Shown one piece after another: positions 23,075-35,350 of a stretch of 64,000 nt of DNA; within the stretch, counting starts at the first letter, position 1, and each line of letters opens with the position of its first letter. The notes under the pieces were generated by a model that searched no databases, was not told where the DNA came from, and saw only the letters and a program-made list of their open reading frames with translations. The stretch comes from Rachycentron canadum (taxonomy: Eukaryota; Chordata; Actinopteri; Carangiformes; Rachycentridae). The translations under genes were made by a program, and so were the position numbers. The stretch is from NCBI GenBank assembly GCA_038496675.1, contig CM076653.1, positions 8,825,894 through 8,889,893 of the forward strand. Reading direction: 5' to 3'.

Positions 23075-23265
23075 AGGTATTAGAGTGAGTCAGCTAGACG
23101 TTAATACCCAGGCTAATAATGGCTGCCAAGTGGAGCTGACACTGAGCTAATAGCAGCGGTGAGGGACAGGCAGGTGACACCGTGGGGACGCTCCTCGCTC
23201 AAACTTGGCCGTCCATAGGCCTCATCCTCAGGCTGTAATTAGTAACCGGTGACAACAGAGGAAAA
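23075..23265. promoter_or_regulatory. Candidate conserved non-coding element
   Basis: Unique stretch with GAGTGAGTCAGCTAGACG, CCAGGCTAATAATGGCTGCC, GGACAGGCAGGTGACACCG and CAGGCTGTAATTAGTAACCG. It differs from neighbouring AT-rich filler. Confidence 0.3.
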
Positions 23266-24321
23266 GCAGCATGCCAAGCAGGTACACAAGGGTCTGTACA
23301 ACAATAATAATTACCAGTCACCAAAACAATCAACAACCCCTGCTGAATATTCTATTACATACAGTCTGCATTAAGTTTTTGAGTAAACAATTCAGATGAC
23401 AGCCAAGTTCAACCAAAGTAAGAACAAAACCTTCAAACAGCTTTGAAACTGTACAAATGTACAAACTGCACAACTTCACGACATCCAGTTCAGTATATTA
23501 ATAGTAGAGCTTTATAATATTATTTGGGGGGGACAATGTCAGATAGGTGTTAATTTAAGTCTATGGTCATTTTTGAGGCTAAAGTTAATATGTTGATGCC
23601 TTATATTTTTCTTGTTATCAATAACTCCAATAAAAAGTCCAAAATAAGAGTACATGGATTTGACTGGGGCAACACAATCAACTGAAATATAATCACAATT
23701 TCCATATGGCCAAGTGCGATATAATTTATTTTTTATGAAGGTAAAAAACACTTGAGGTGATGCCCTGGCCTTTTTTGGTAAACACTCACATCATATAACA
23801 TCACATTGAAAAATCTGCAAAAATGAATAAGTGTCTGCCTATTATATCGTATTCCTTGGTGCCAGATAGTTCCTCTGTTGTCAATGAGCCACTGCACTGG
23901 GTGTCATGTATCTTTAGAGCATCAGCACTGTAGTTTATTTTGATTCAGTCCCATTCATTCATTCTTCAGCACTTGGTGCTGCATACAACAGACAGTGGTA
24001 TTTAAAACACATTAACCCATTGTTGCTTTTGGTCTTTTTTACTCTTCTACAATAAGTAAAACAAACAACAACATTGGTCCTGATCCTTTACGCGAACTCG
24101 GCAGAAGTATAAGGTACACGGAGAAAAGAGTGGGCGTTACTTTTTGATGAAATCCAAGAAAACCACACTATGAACATCAGCCTCTAAAGGTACCATCATC
24201 CTGAAAATGATCCATCAACACCTCACTGACACTGTCAGTAAAACACACACATCAAAGCTTTATACAAACACTTTTATTGTGACTTGCTGCTGGATTCCTT
24301 ACACTTGAAATCTGTTCATCT

Positions 24322-24332
24322 TATTTATATAT
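24322..24332. repeat. Target-site duplication, left copy
   Basis: TATTTATATAT directly precedes the SINE and is repeated exactly after it at 24588-24598. Confidence 0.8.
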
Positions 24333-24587
24333 GGGCAGCACGGTGGGCCTGTGGTTAGTACTGTCACCTCACAGCAGGAAGGTTATGGGTTTGAACCCCA
24401 GGCCTCAGGCCTTTCTGTGAGGAGTTTCCATGTTCTCCCTGTGCCTGGGTTCCCTGTGGATACTCTGGCTTCCTCCCACAGTCCAAAGACATACGGGGGA
24501 GGTTACTTGTGTGAGCATTAATGGTTGTTTGTCTCTATGTGTCGCCCAAAACCCTGCTGCAGATAAGTAGTACAGATAATGGATGGA
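24333..24587 (+). mobile_element. tRNA-derived SINE-like retroposon, apparently complete
   Basis: Begins GGGCAGCACGGTGGGCCTGT. The A-box-like GTGGTTAGTACTG is followed by GGTTTGAACCCC at 24388-24399, a good match to the RNA polymerase III B-box. The body contains GAGTTTCCATGTTCTCCC, GCTTCCTCCCACAGTCCAAA and GTTTGTCTCTATGTGTCGCC, and the 3' end is a short GGAT repeat (AATGGATGGAT). This word order is known to me from many fish genomes. The element is bounded by exact 11-bp direct repeats (24322-24332 and 24588-24598), the mark of LINE-driven insertion. It has no coding capacity and would rely on an enzyme from a partner LINE. The tRNA parent and partner LINE are not identified. Confidence 0.8.
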
Positions 24588-24598
24588 TATTTATATAT
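24588..24598. repeat. Target-site duplication, right copy
   Basis: TATTTATATAT, identical to 24322-24332. Confidence 0.8.
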
Positions 24599-26149
24599 TA
24601 CAAAAAAAATGATCTCTCATGTCTTGACTGTACTAAATAGAACTGAGTACATACAAATAACAGAACATCATGTACGGATGTTTCCTAAAGCTACACCAAG
24701 AGCTCTTGTTTTTGTGGTTACATTCACTGTTGCTACAATAAAACTTGATATGAGGAAAAATAAAATCATAAAAACTGATTTGACTGTGAAATAATAATAT
24801 CCTAATTCAATAATCAGACAAAAATTGACAAAATATATAAAAGAGTCGTACAAAAGTTCTGTAAATCTGAATTTACAAACAAATGAGACATTTAACTAGT
24901 TCACTATTTGTTCATTTCGGACCAAACAGTTTGTTTTATTCTGGTGATGAGAGCAGAAATGAGTGCATAGCAAGTGCAAATGTTTTAACAGCAATCTAAG
25001 AAAAATGAGGTACAAGCCCATTATCCTTTCTCAAAATACATATCAGGCCTTTACCAAGACACAATCTGTGTCCTCACTGATGGTCCAAGATGCAATTACC
25101 ACATCCAATAAAACAGTGCACATTTTCATATTTCATTGTCCCCTGTGTATACAAGACTGAGTTGTGGAATTACTGACCTGCGATGCTCAACTGGCTGAGT
25201 GTAGCTTTAAATATGAATGCCAGGCGTCCTCCGTGCATTACATTAGAATCCTCTCTGTCTTGTTATGTGGAAGTAAATGTGGTCTTAAGGACATCAAACG
25301 TGTTTCAAACTCAAGTAGACGGGATGAGGGACTGACCCCCAACCCTTTTTTTTTTTTTTTTTGCACTGTAATCCCAAAGAAGCTGTTTGGATCTTCTCAT
25401 CTCGTTTCAAAGAGAAAACTCGTATCGCCAAGTGAATTTTCAATAAGCAACATGATTGATAGGACGGATTTTTTTGTTATATTCTGTTTTTTTTGGGCCA
25501 TTTGATCCCTTTATTATTTGATAGGACAAGTGTAAAGAGACAAGAAATGGGACTAGAGAAGGAAAGACTCAGGCCAGCTCCTGTTTACAGCCTTTGCGCC
25601 CACATGGTTTTCACCCTTACCACACAACTCTCAGGTCCTCCCTCATGAGGATGGTTATATGTCTGAATGAGAAACAGGAAAAGTATTTATTCACCAATAT
25701 TTTGTGGCTCTCTCTTTTGGATTAGTAAGTTATTGCTCAGTACATGTGGACATTGGAGGCCTCTTTCCTGTACCATAATCAATTTATTTAATCCATCACT
25801 GTGTTATTTTGGAGTCTTGTGAACATCTAGAACCCTGGTTCTGACAGAAATCTTTAATTCTCAACATGACCCTCGACTTATTTTGACCTTTCTAGATTCA
25901 AGGCCACACCCAAAACCATGAAACAATGATGCTGTCAGAAGCGCCAACAGTAGCATCTGGGAAATGTTCCTTATTTGAGTAACTTTCTGTGCTTTTACTT
26001 CAATTAATAACTTATTCAATGCAGAACAAATATGCTTTACATACTGTACATACACAGTGCTATACTGACTGCGATAAAAGGATTTGTTAGTTGACAAAGC
26101 TCTCTGTTTGGAGACCTCCCAATGCGGCTGTTGCTGCTACACAGTATCT

Positions 26150-26340
26150 AAAGCCGACCCCTCGCTGCACCGAGCCCAGGGGCTGATGGGAGTTCTCTGG
26201 GGAACCATTAGTGAGCGGATCGGCAATGTGGCGCGCAGGGAGCGAGCGCAATTCATGGGAGAGCACCAAACTCACAACACTCTAACAACACCTGTCACCC
26301 CTGCGCCTAATGAGAAACACAATTAGCAATTAACAGTGCG
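26150..26340. promoter_or_regulatory. Candidate conserved non-coding element
   Basis: Unique GC-richer sequence with GGGGAACCATTAGTGAGCGG, ATTCATGGGAGAGCACC, GCGCCTAATGAGAAACACAA and TTAGCAATTAACAGTGCG cores, ending next to a CA tract. The mix of homeodomain cores and CpG-bearing words suggests an enhancer; not tested. Confidence 0.3.
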
Positions 26341-26370
26341 ATCTGTCAGGGCTAATACCTGCCTCCCTGC

Positions 26371-26433
26371 ACGCGCACACGCACATGTGCACACGCACAC
26401 ACGCACACGCGCACGCACACACACACACACACA
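26371..26433. repeat. (CA)n / (CG)n-interrupted microsatellite
   Basis: Alternating purine-pyrimidine tract of CA, CG and TG steps, therefore able in principle to adopt Z-DNA. Confidence 0.9.
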
Positions 26434-27649
26434 GTCAGGAAGAAAAAACCAGACCCCCTTCATCAGCACTTCCATGCAAGTATGAAATGAGCCCAAACAA
26501 GAGGATCAATTAGACAGGTGATGTAATGTTGTGAAACCTAAGCTGATGCCTCAGTGGCAGATTTTCTAAACAGCGTCCTCACTGATGCTCCACACTGACT
26601 TTTAAGACAGGAATTAAGTGTGATTTTTATCACTCAGCAGGGAGCAGAACTTCAAAGTTGGACGCGCTGCATACTGGCCATAGATCATACAGCGTGGGCT
26701 ATTAAACTGTGTGTGCAATGGGAAGTTTGTCAAAATGCACTTTGCTGGTAGATTTGGTGCTCTATTTTCCTGTAAAACAATTGCCGCCATGGGGATTAAC
26801 AGAAGATGAACTGAAGTGACTATAAACAGCACAGGCATTAAAGTTCCCTAAATCAACACATTGTGTTTATCTGGATCTATGCTGGCTGTTGCCTCATGGA
26901 CCGACTTCCAGAGATCGATTGATAGAAAGACAATATTGATCCTGGCACCTCCTCCTGGTGTTTCTCATTGATCGTCTTTAAGGGAACATTTGAGGACACA
27001 TCCGGTCACGGTCCTCGTCAGGTTTTCAGGGGCGTCCTCAAGGAAATGAGGAGAAATGTAACCACACAGACCTGAACACGGTTGTTTCATGAGTAAAAAT
27101 AGCTCATATATCATGTTAGCATTTACCACCTGCACTTATTCTCATAGAAAAATGATCTCTTTATTGATATTTCTCCTGCTGTAGAGGAGAAATCTGCTAA
27201 AACATGAATGAAATTTCAACAATAAAGCTGGTGCCATGCCAAGTCAAGACTGTACTAAATAGATAACATGCACATTCTCAGCTAGTAAACGGATGAAGTT
27301 ATTGATTAATCACAGTTTGATACTTTGCCTCAGATATTTGATCTTTTAATTTTATTTAATTTTAATTCAATTTAATTAGACAAAGGTCAGAGGTCAGGTT
27401 AGGACCCTGCTGCCAGCAGGGATTCAGTATCTACTACAAACAGGTTAAAGTCTTCCACTTTCTATATTTCAGTTTGGCAATTATGCTCAAGTCTAATTTG
27501 AAATTTATTCTATTTTAAATACAGACATAATGAAAACTTTTGCATTATGAATTTCTAGTAAACTGTCTGTAAAACACACATCCAGCCTCACACCCACCAG
27601 CATAAACACTGGCTCTGTTCTAATTGGATTACACCAGTATGCATGTGTT

Positions 27650-27676
27650 TGTGTGTGTGTGTGTGTGTGTTTGTGT
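27650..27676. repeat. (TG)n microsatellite
   Basis: Direct reading. Confidence 0.9.
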
Positions 27677-30421
27677 GGCATCTCCAGCATAGTAATTGTG
27701 TCAGCCTTGTTGGTCAGTGGGGAATTGAAGTGTTAAATCTAATTCTGAATTTGTATCTCTCTTGCAGAGGAGGGGGAGATGTAGCGTGAGTACCAACCAT
27801 ATGTCACCGTCCCCAATTCAGAGGGATTGAATATGGATGAGAAACAACTCACGGTCCTGGCGTCGCCACCGGTAGCAGGTTTAGAGTGTGACGGTGTGCG
27901 CTAATTTGTTATCAGCGAGGAAGTGGAGCTGGAGACACCAGCATTGCAAAACTGACAAAGATTTTCCTTAATGAAGATAAAACTGATTTGTTGGCTTTGA
28001 CCCTCATGTTTCTCTGCTGTAGTTGTTCTCAGTACATGTACAAGAGGAAATTCTCTAATAATTAGCATGAATAAGTGTTTGTGTCCCCTTTTATTGGATA
28101 ATTGCTCATATGTATCTTCTGATTTGTTGCCAGGATGAGGTGACAGCAAAGTCAAAAGCTTTGCGAATGCAGAAAATAAAAGATATTAAATGCCTCAGTA
28201 TTAATTTCAGTAAAAGCTTTGAGTTTTCTAAATTCAGCATCTCATTTGATGCAATATTTGACTTTCTTTCAGCTGTTTTCTCATTGTCATCAGAGCTACA
28301 GTATGTGCCAAGTTACTATTGCCAACTATTCAAATTGCAGTGTTGTGTGTAGGTCATGTGCTTTGTGATCCAATTCGTGTGGCATATGTCTGTGAGGTCC
28401 CAGTCATAGCATCACTAGCATAGCATTAGCAGCATAACTTTGGTGTGTCTGACTTCTGCCTGACAAAAGAAGCTGATGTCTGATTTAGAGCTGTGATGAT
28501 GTCTTATTGCTTTATACTGTGGTATGTAACTTAATTTAAGTAAATAATCTGCTGCATTAGTGTACATATTAGGGCTCGGTAATCTGGGTTGATATGATCA
28601 TCATCTTTTTGTTTAGAATCACAATCCAAGATCTGCAATCATGAGTCTGACTTTATTCTGAAAGTCCAGACTGGAAGTTGTGAATTGTATGTTTTGGGCC
28701 ACTTAGACCAATGTTTGTCCGCTGGCTGCTCTTCTTCACCCACAACGTTGGCTTCTGTTTAAGGATCGCGTCACAACCAATCACACTTTTAAATGAGTTC
28801 ATGTGAAGTAATCAGTTTGGACAGCGCTGCTATTTATTTCAGAATTGCTGATATGCGAGTACTTTAATTTGAAAGTTCAGCCACTGTTCGGCTGTTCATC
28901 CTGCCTCAGGTTTCCCTGTCTGTAGTCAGGTCTCTCATCCTGCAGACAGACTCTAAACTAAACCATCTTGTTCTGCGGCTGATGACGCTGGTTGTTTAAC
29001 AATTAAAACTGGGCTGGTAAGTAGCAATTGAAATTTAAAAAATAAATATCTAAATATCGCAGCTTTCAATGATGCGATCTGTACATGTCATCTGAGGAGT
29101 GGATTATATGCCAAAATAAGATCATCCATGGTATAAGAACGTCTAATATATTCTAATATCTAATATATTGTTGCTTTATATTGCCCCACGCTTAAAACAT
29201 GACAGTTTTGTTGTCCCAACTAAAATAAAATGCAATATGAATGAATTAAAACAGCAAAGCAGTATAAGCCATATAATGAAGATATTTACCTGTGGCTTAT
29301 TTGTTTCTTTTTCCTGGATAAAAGAAAAGTGCGATAGGTTTGGTGGAGGAAATGTCTTTCTCAGCTGCTCTGCCATGAGAACCTGCAAACTCCTGCTTAC
29401 AAGTGCAGGCCTGACCTCTAGGCCTCCATCAGGACCCTCAACGTTTGCTGATGTTGTTCACTCGTGTTTATACCTGAACAACATTTGCTTCATTTCGTGG
29501 GCTTCCTAGCAGCTACGGTTCATTAAATTTAAGCATATATTCCACCGTGCCCCCTGGGTTTCATTCAAGTATTCAATTCTGTCCCTGCAGCTTCACTGAC
29601 TTATTCTACTAAATTCCCCCCCAGAGACAGGCGTATGTCTAATATCAACTAATACGCACGATAAATGTAAGTATCACATATAAAGTGTGTAAATTGTTTT
29701 GAATGAGTTTATTTGGCTTCATGTTCTCTTTCCCTTTGCAGAGGTTACTATCGCAGACACTGTCTCTTCTCATCATTACTGAAAAATGTTTGCCATTTCG
29801 GCTGATCCATTGCTTCACCACAAAAAGCATCATACCTCGTGAAAATGCCAGAGCAACCTTACTGGTGTCAGCTCGCAGTGAAAAACCGCTCCACTGAGTC
29901 TAATACCACCTCTTAAAAAGACAAAAACAACACTCAGTTTCAAGTGGATTCATGTTTAAAGAAAAGGTGATACTGCTGAAAGCAGCCTGGCATTCTCAAT
30001 AAAATCAGTAAACAGGTCTGTTAAGTATTTCTATAACTATGAAAGTCACTACTTTTTATAAACCCGATTCTCAAAGTGCTCCTGCAGGAAAAATGACAAA
30101 CATTTGATTAACATGCTGTTTCTGTTAACATAGAACAGCCTGCTGTGCTATACATTCCTAATCAGGTGCATTTACAGAAAGGCATAGATTGTAAGAGGAG
30201 TTAAAGCAGCAAGATGATAGCATGTCTACTGAATTGACTTGAAATGGCTAAGTGATACAATCCCTGCTGCTGTAGGCCTTTTAGTTTAGCATTTTAAAAC
30301 CATGATCAGCTGTAGAGAGCAGTCACATCCAGGCTTGTCCCTGTTCCAGTAGCTTCTGAAACTTATTCAAAGCAACATGCTGGGACAAATTTTGCTATTG
30401 CAAACTAATTTTTTAGCAAAG

Positions 30422-30443
30422 AAAAAAAAAAAAAAAAAAAAAA
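30422..30443. repeat. A22 homopolymer
   Basis: Direct reading. Confidence 0.9.
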
Positions 30444-30994
30444 GGCTACAGCTGCCACGAAAGATTACATCCACAAGCCCTCAAGTCACCCATGTTAAAC
30501 TTGTGAAGAGCTAGGCCTGATGCTAAATGGGGATTTGTGAAAGCTAAAACCTGAAATATTTTTCGCAATTACTCCCTCATATAAACACATGGAGAGAGAG
30601 AAACATCTAAGGATGTATCTATAGTTGTTGTGACCAACAGGGATTGAAAAAGGGGTTTTCCTGATACTGAAGCTCTGATTTCACCTCCTCACTGTCTTGA
30701 CCAGCACTGTTGTCAAGACCTCATCAACATGGCAGACAATGGTCTATATAGTCTTATATAAATAGGCACATGCATATAGAGTACATGTTGTTTCTGTTGT
30801 GTTCTCAGTGCAACACAATAGGTAACAGCTGAGGGATCCTGTGCAACATGTGGTGTCTTGTAAAGAAACACATTTGTATGTTACAACATGCATTGGGGAA
30901 GCCAACTGCCACAGCGCTGGTGCTAGCAGCTGGGATGTTGAATGAATGCTTGGTGCAGAGCATAGACATACAACCCACATTCTATTGCACATGC

Positions 30995-31335
30995 ATTCTT
31001 GTATTGAAGTCTATGGGAAAATGGCCCTACTTTTCACTTGATTTGATTTGTTTTCCTAATCAGTTTAATGTCTCAGTCTCTAGTTTAAAGTCTTCAATAC
31101 TTGACGTTCATTTTCTAAATGATGGTCCCATTTGGAGGAAAAAACACCATAAAGCACGGCATGCATTAAGGCGTGGCTACTGTGTAATTGACAGACTGTA
31201 CCAGACACAGTGACCGGCTGAAAGACAACACAGAACAGGTCAGACCCACCCCTCACTCCTCCTCAGCTCCATCTTCTCCTCCAAATATAGGTTCTTCTGG
31301 TTAAAAAAAAAAAAAAAAAACCCAAGATGGCGACA
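30995..31335 (+). repeat. Dispersed fish repeat, family A, longest copy
   Basis: In order: ATTGAAGTCTATGGGAAAAT, CTAATCAGTTTAATGTCTCA, GATGGTCCCATTTGGAGG, CATAAAGCACGGCATGCA, GGCGTGGCTACTGTG, TTGACAGACTGTACCAGACA, CCTCACTCCTCCTCAGCTCC, TCTCCTCCAAATATAGG, an A-run, and CCAAGATGGCGACAAG. The minus-strand copies at 8450-8830 and 11450-11830 and the plus copies at 34035 and 54580 share these words. Confidence 0.75.
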
Positions 31336-33220
31336 AGTTAATTATTAACAAATGTCCATCTTCAGTCGGGTTCAGAAATGTGTGTGATGATGTGATATTG
31401 GATTTAAGAGAAAAAAAAAAAAAAGCAAACTACAGCAACCTGGAGACTGGGTTAAATGTCATTGTTAGAGTAAGACTCCACCACCCGAAGTGGTCAGCAA
31501 GTGTTTGCATATGAACAAACAGACAAGTGCACACATGCACACACTCACCTCCTTTTCATTCAGAGCGAGGAGTGTGAGCAAACTTTGCTTTTGTAATTGC
31601 CCTGCTCTTGCAGACTGTTTGACAGTCAAACAGCGCTGTGGTCTGGCTCTTCAACGTGCCAGAAACTCCTTAACAAGCAGCGATGAACCAGGGGCAAGGC
31701 TGTGTCTCACTGCAAATTCACTGTCAAGAGCAAAGTACGAGAAAAACCTGTCTTTTATTCTGCCAGAGAGGATAAAAGATAGGTGGGTCAGAAGAAATGG
31801 CCATTTCAAATGAGTAACAGAGAGGGGTCAGAATACATTTCTGCTTTTCTCACTCTTGTATATCAAGGCTCAACAGGCGTTGCTGAAATTCTTTTAAAGC
31901 AGTCAATTAAAAAAAAAAAAAAAAAATTAATAAAAATCTGAAAAATTTGACATAAGAAACACACCTTGACACATAATCAAGCTTTGTTCTATGCCATCTA
32001 AACTAGTTTAAATAGTTGATGGCAAAATTGATGAATTTTGTTCTCCGTTCAGGTCTGCTATTACTTTATTGTGTGGTCGGACCCTCATCTGAAACAGCCG
32101 CACAGAGGTGGACAGTTTGACAGTTTGTTTAAACGGCTGTTTCTTTCATACCTGTGAGTACAATTCGTACAACTTTTAGATTTTGTTTTCTAATTTCAAA
32201 TCTGATTCCCAAAAGCAGCTGGATCAACCAATCTAATGGTTCTTGCTTAGGACCTTATGGCACCTTGTGATTTGGGAGTAGCACAGGTTCACAGATGCAG
32301 CTTTCAGACAGAACGCGACTGGCCCTGCGCTCACCCTCGGGACAGGTCACTGTTTGGGGGAGTCTTGGAGTGCTGAGCAAACACAGGTGGACTTTTCCAA
32401 ACATATACCAGTACACATCACAAGGAAGCAGGAAGCTCAAGAGTCTACCATTGCCAGCAACCAGATGCAACTTTCCCATGCTAAGAAGAACAAGCACTAG
32501 CACTATCCCTGCCTGGTGGCTGCAGGTGCCCTCAGGTGAAGAGAGCACTATGGGTAATTTAGGCTCGCAAAAGAGTTCAGTTTAAACAGAGCCCAGTTCA
32601 GGTCTACTTTCCATTTCCTTTTTGTGCCTGGCTGGATGACTCATTTCTATTGGCCACGATATTCAACTATATTATATATATATATGTGCCTTTGCTCTGT
32701 GTCTCTGTGTCAAACCATCATTGTGTGGACCAAGACATTGGCAGTAATGGTTTTCAGGACACACCGGCACCGTGCATCCTCACAGAACCATATTTCCAGC
32801 CTCTTTGGTTAAAAGTAGTTGGTAAACACACAGTTTGGCACTTTGAGTCAGCTTTGTGATTCATGTGTTACAATTACAGTTAATAGCATGGTACAAGTGC
32901 CAGTGGCCAGTGGCTTTTTGGACCTTTTTCTTGTATGTGGATGTTGGTGAAGGTGAAAAGTCCCAGTCCTGTTTAATACTTATGTATAATGTCTGAATAT
33001 AACAATACAGTTTTTAAAAAGTTAAAAAAAAAAAAAAAAACTTCACTCTGGCATCACGCAACTTTAACCTGTTCTGAACAGCAAACATTGGCTAAGTATG
33101 CTTGCTCTTGCTCAGAGATGCCCTGTTTCACACCTGGGAGCTGCCCAGAACAAACACAGTCCTTTGCTGCTGGCCACTCAGCAGCTCTACAGAAATAACC
33201 AGAGCCTTGAGCCTTTCGTC

Positions 33221-33345
33221 TAAGTGCCTTGATCAAGGGCACATGTGCGATAATTGCTGAGGGAGAGCTGAGAGTTGCTCATTTACTTTCCCTGCTCAGA
33301 TCCTCACTGCAGGTCAGGGGATCTGAACCAGCAGGCTACTGATCA
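33221..33345 (+). repeat. Dispersed fish repeat fragment, family D
   Basis: Contains AAGTGCCTTGATCAAGGGCA followed later by GATCTGAACCAGCAGGC. The near-palindromic CCTTGATCAAGGGCAC word is the signature of a fish repeat I recall. Boundaries are approximate. Confidence 0.4.
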
Positions 33346-34034
33346 CATATTTTTGGGGCTATTCAAGAGAAAAAGGGGCTACAGTGAGTTTCTCACAATG
33401 GCCTAAAGGAGAGAGCAGAATCCTGGCAGCGTTTGGGGGCATATGGACAGATTATTATTCTTCATAAACTTGATATACTGTAAATGCTCATTACTGCTGA
33501 ACTTGGAGAGCTGCAGTGTAATTTTCCTTGAGCTTCATAATTTTCGGGTCCGTTTAGAAAAGCATTGGTGTAAATACAGAGTCTGCTATATATGGAGATA
33601 TAACCTCTCTACATTTTGTTCATTACAGTAATCGTATCTAACCACGCACTCCAAATCTTGAAAGCAATCCTCAGTTTACACCTCACACAAGGCTTCACTT
33701 TGCCATGTGGTGGGGTACCATAGGCCACAAGCAGCATGTCTGACAAAACAAAAGCCTTCAGCTCCAATAAGACCCTCAGAAAAACGCTCAGACCGTCTAT
33801 TTTATCCTGAATAAACACATCAACATGTGGCCATTAAGAATCATTAGCGACTACAAGATTTATTCCTGCACAGATGTTTTGGCCACCACAAACCCAAACG
33901 CACAGCTGAACAACTTTATTTAAAATATACAAAGAAAACAAAGAACTATTTTATTTCTTTTGACTTTCTTTCATCCATAAACTGGATATAAAAGGTCTAA
34001 AAAAAATAAAACCAAGCTGAAGCTAAACCGGCAT

Positions 34035-34330
34035 TGGATAGCCATCAGGGGGCAACTTCACTGGTTGCAAAAAGAAGTCTGAATGTATTGAAGTCTATAG
34101 GAAAATGTCCCTAATGCTTAGACGGGATTTAGCACATCAGTAAAAGTTTTCCTAATGAGTTTATGGTCTCAGTCTCTAGGTTCAAGGCTTTTTCAATGCA
34201 ACATGGTGTTTATTTCCTAAATTGTGGTCCCATTTAGAGAAAAATAGACCATAAAGCAGGGTATGCATCAGGGTGTAGCTACTGTATGATTGAGAGATTG
34301 TACCACATGACCTGCCTGACAAACGGGATA
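34035..34330 (+). repeat. Dispersed fish repeat, family A, with 5' part
   Basis: Starts near GCCATCAGGGGGCAACTTCA, then TGTATTGAAGTCTATAGG, GAGTTTATGGTCTCAGTCTC, GTGGTCCCATTTAGAG, CATAAAGCAGGGTATGCATC, GTGTAGCTACTG and CGGGATAGAGTAC. This copy retains a CTCF-like CCATCAGGGGGC at 34042-34053, one mismatch from the core. Confidence 0.75.
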
Positions 34331-34680
34331 GAGTACCTTACCTGGTAGAGTCTGTACCATCGCTCCTCAACTTTCCTGTCTTTCTCTCAATGCGAGTTTC
34401 AGTGAAAAGGTGCTCAAAAAATAAATCTAAAAAGAAATACATTGTATTTATTCCCAGGATTTCTAAAGCCGCCAAAGGGAAGATGTTAAGACTGAGAGTA
34501 TTTATAAAGACTAGAGCCAAAGTTCCCACAGTGAAGTGTAACTACAGTGTATCCGGAAGCTCAGTGTCAGTTCCTCTTCACCATCATTATGTCTCATCTC
34601 CTGGCAAACTTGGGTCACATCTATCAAGTCTGCAGCAGCTCTATAGCATCAACACTTGTCTCTGCCCTGCTCCATTTTGC

Positions 34681-34706
34681 CCCCCACCCCCTCCACCCCC
34701 TCCACC
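34681..34706. repeat. C-rich minisatellite, left flank of gap
   Basis: CCCCCTCCA units lead directly into the N run. The same units resume on the other side (35103-35118). Confidence 0.8.
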
Positions 34707-35102
34707 NNNNNNNNNNNNNNNNNNNNNNNNNNNNNNNNNNNNNNNNNNNNNNNNNNNNNNNNNNNNNNNNNNNNNNNNNNNNNNNNNNNNNNNNNNNNNN
34801 NNNNNNNNNNNNNNNNNNNNNNNNNNNNNNNNNNNNNNNNNNNNNNNNNNNNNNNNNNNNNNNNNNNNNNNNNNNNNNNNNNNNNNNNNNNNNNNNNNNN
34901 NNNNNNNNNNNNNNNNNNNNNNNNNNNNNNNNNNNNNNNNNNNNNNNNNNNNNNNNNNNNNNNNNNNNNNNNNNNNNNNNNNNNNNNNNNNNNNNNNNNN
35001 NNNNNNNNNNNNNNNNNNNNNNNNNNNNNNNNNNNNNNNNNNNNNNNNNNNNNNNNNNNNNNNNNNNNNNNNNNNNNNNNNNNNNNNNNNNNNNNNNNNN
35101 NN
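34707..35102. other. 396-base assembly gap (N)
   Basis: Run of N. The length is not a round number, so it is probably an estimated gap. The same C-rich repeat lies on both sides, so the missing sequence is likely more of that repeat. Open frames drawn across this gap are meaningless. Confidence 0.98.
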
Positions 35103-35184
35103 CTCCACCCCCCCAACCCACCCTCCCCTCTCTCTCTTTTTGTATCTTTCAAGCCTTTCTCTCTTCTTTTTCCAACCCAAGAGA

Positions 35185-35350
35185 GGAGACACGGCCATAA
35201 ATCTCAGAGTAGCTAATGAACTGCATTTAACAATAAAATGCACTGGAAATGGAACATTTCATTTACAAGAAGATCAATGGCAGTGACAAACACCCTTCTC
35301 GGAGCGACTAGTTAGCGGGATGATGTTCCGCAGGCAATCCAATCAATCAC
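35185..35350. promoter_or_regulatory. Candidate conserved non-coding element
   Basis: Unique stretch with CGGCCATAAATCTCAGAG, GTAGCTAATGAACTGC, GGAACATTTCATTTACAAG, GATCAATGGCAGTGACA and CAATCCAATCAATCACC (Pbx/Meis and ATTA-like cores). Follows directly after the pyrimidine-rich gap flank. Confidence 0.3.

Larger units (their letters stand above)
17659..24321. other. Intergenic sequence without a recognised gene
   Basis: Holds three candidate regulatory patches (18690-18905, 21341-21450, 23075-23265), repeats (19325-19560, 19795-20025, 20400-20660), a (TG)n tract (21637-21686) and a hairpin pair (22991-23029). Open frames are short and without family resemblance. Confidence 0.5.
24599..34706. 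other. Intergenic sequence without a recognised gene
   Basis: Holds a regulatory candidate (26150-26340), CA-rich and TG-rich tracts (26371-26433, 27650-27676), A-runs (30422-30443, 31303-31320, 31908-31926), two family A repeats (30995-31335, 34035-34330) and a fragment of another repeat (33221-33345). A pyrimidine tract with an AG at 29742 precedes a 52-codon open stretch, but nothing else supports an exon. Confidence 0.5.

Noticed and set aside
29742..29897. Exon behind an acceptor-like CTTTGCAG
   Set aside because: Single acceptor only, no donor, no family resemblance.
32255..32585. Overlapping frames on both strands (96-97 codons)
   Set aside because: Both strands are open at once and no family resemblance is seen; chance frames.
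34390..35286. Long frames of up to 298 codons across the gap
   Set aside because: They run through 396 Ns, so most of the translation is unknown; the visible ends are low-complexity proline runs.
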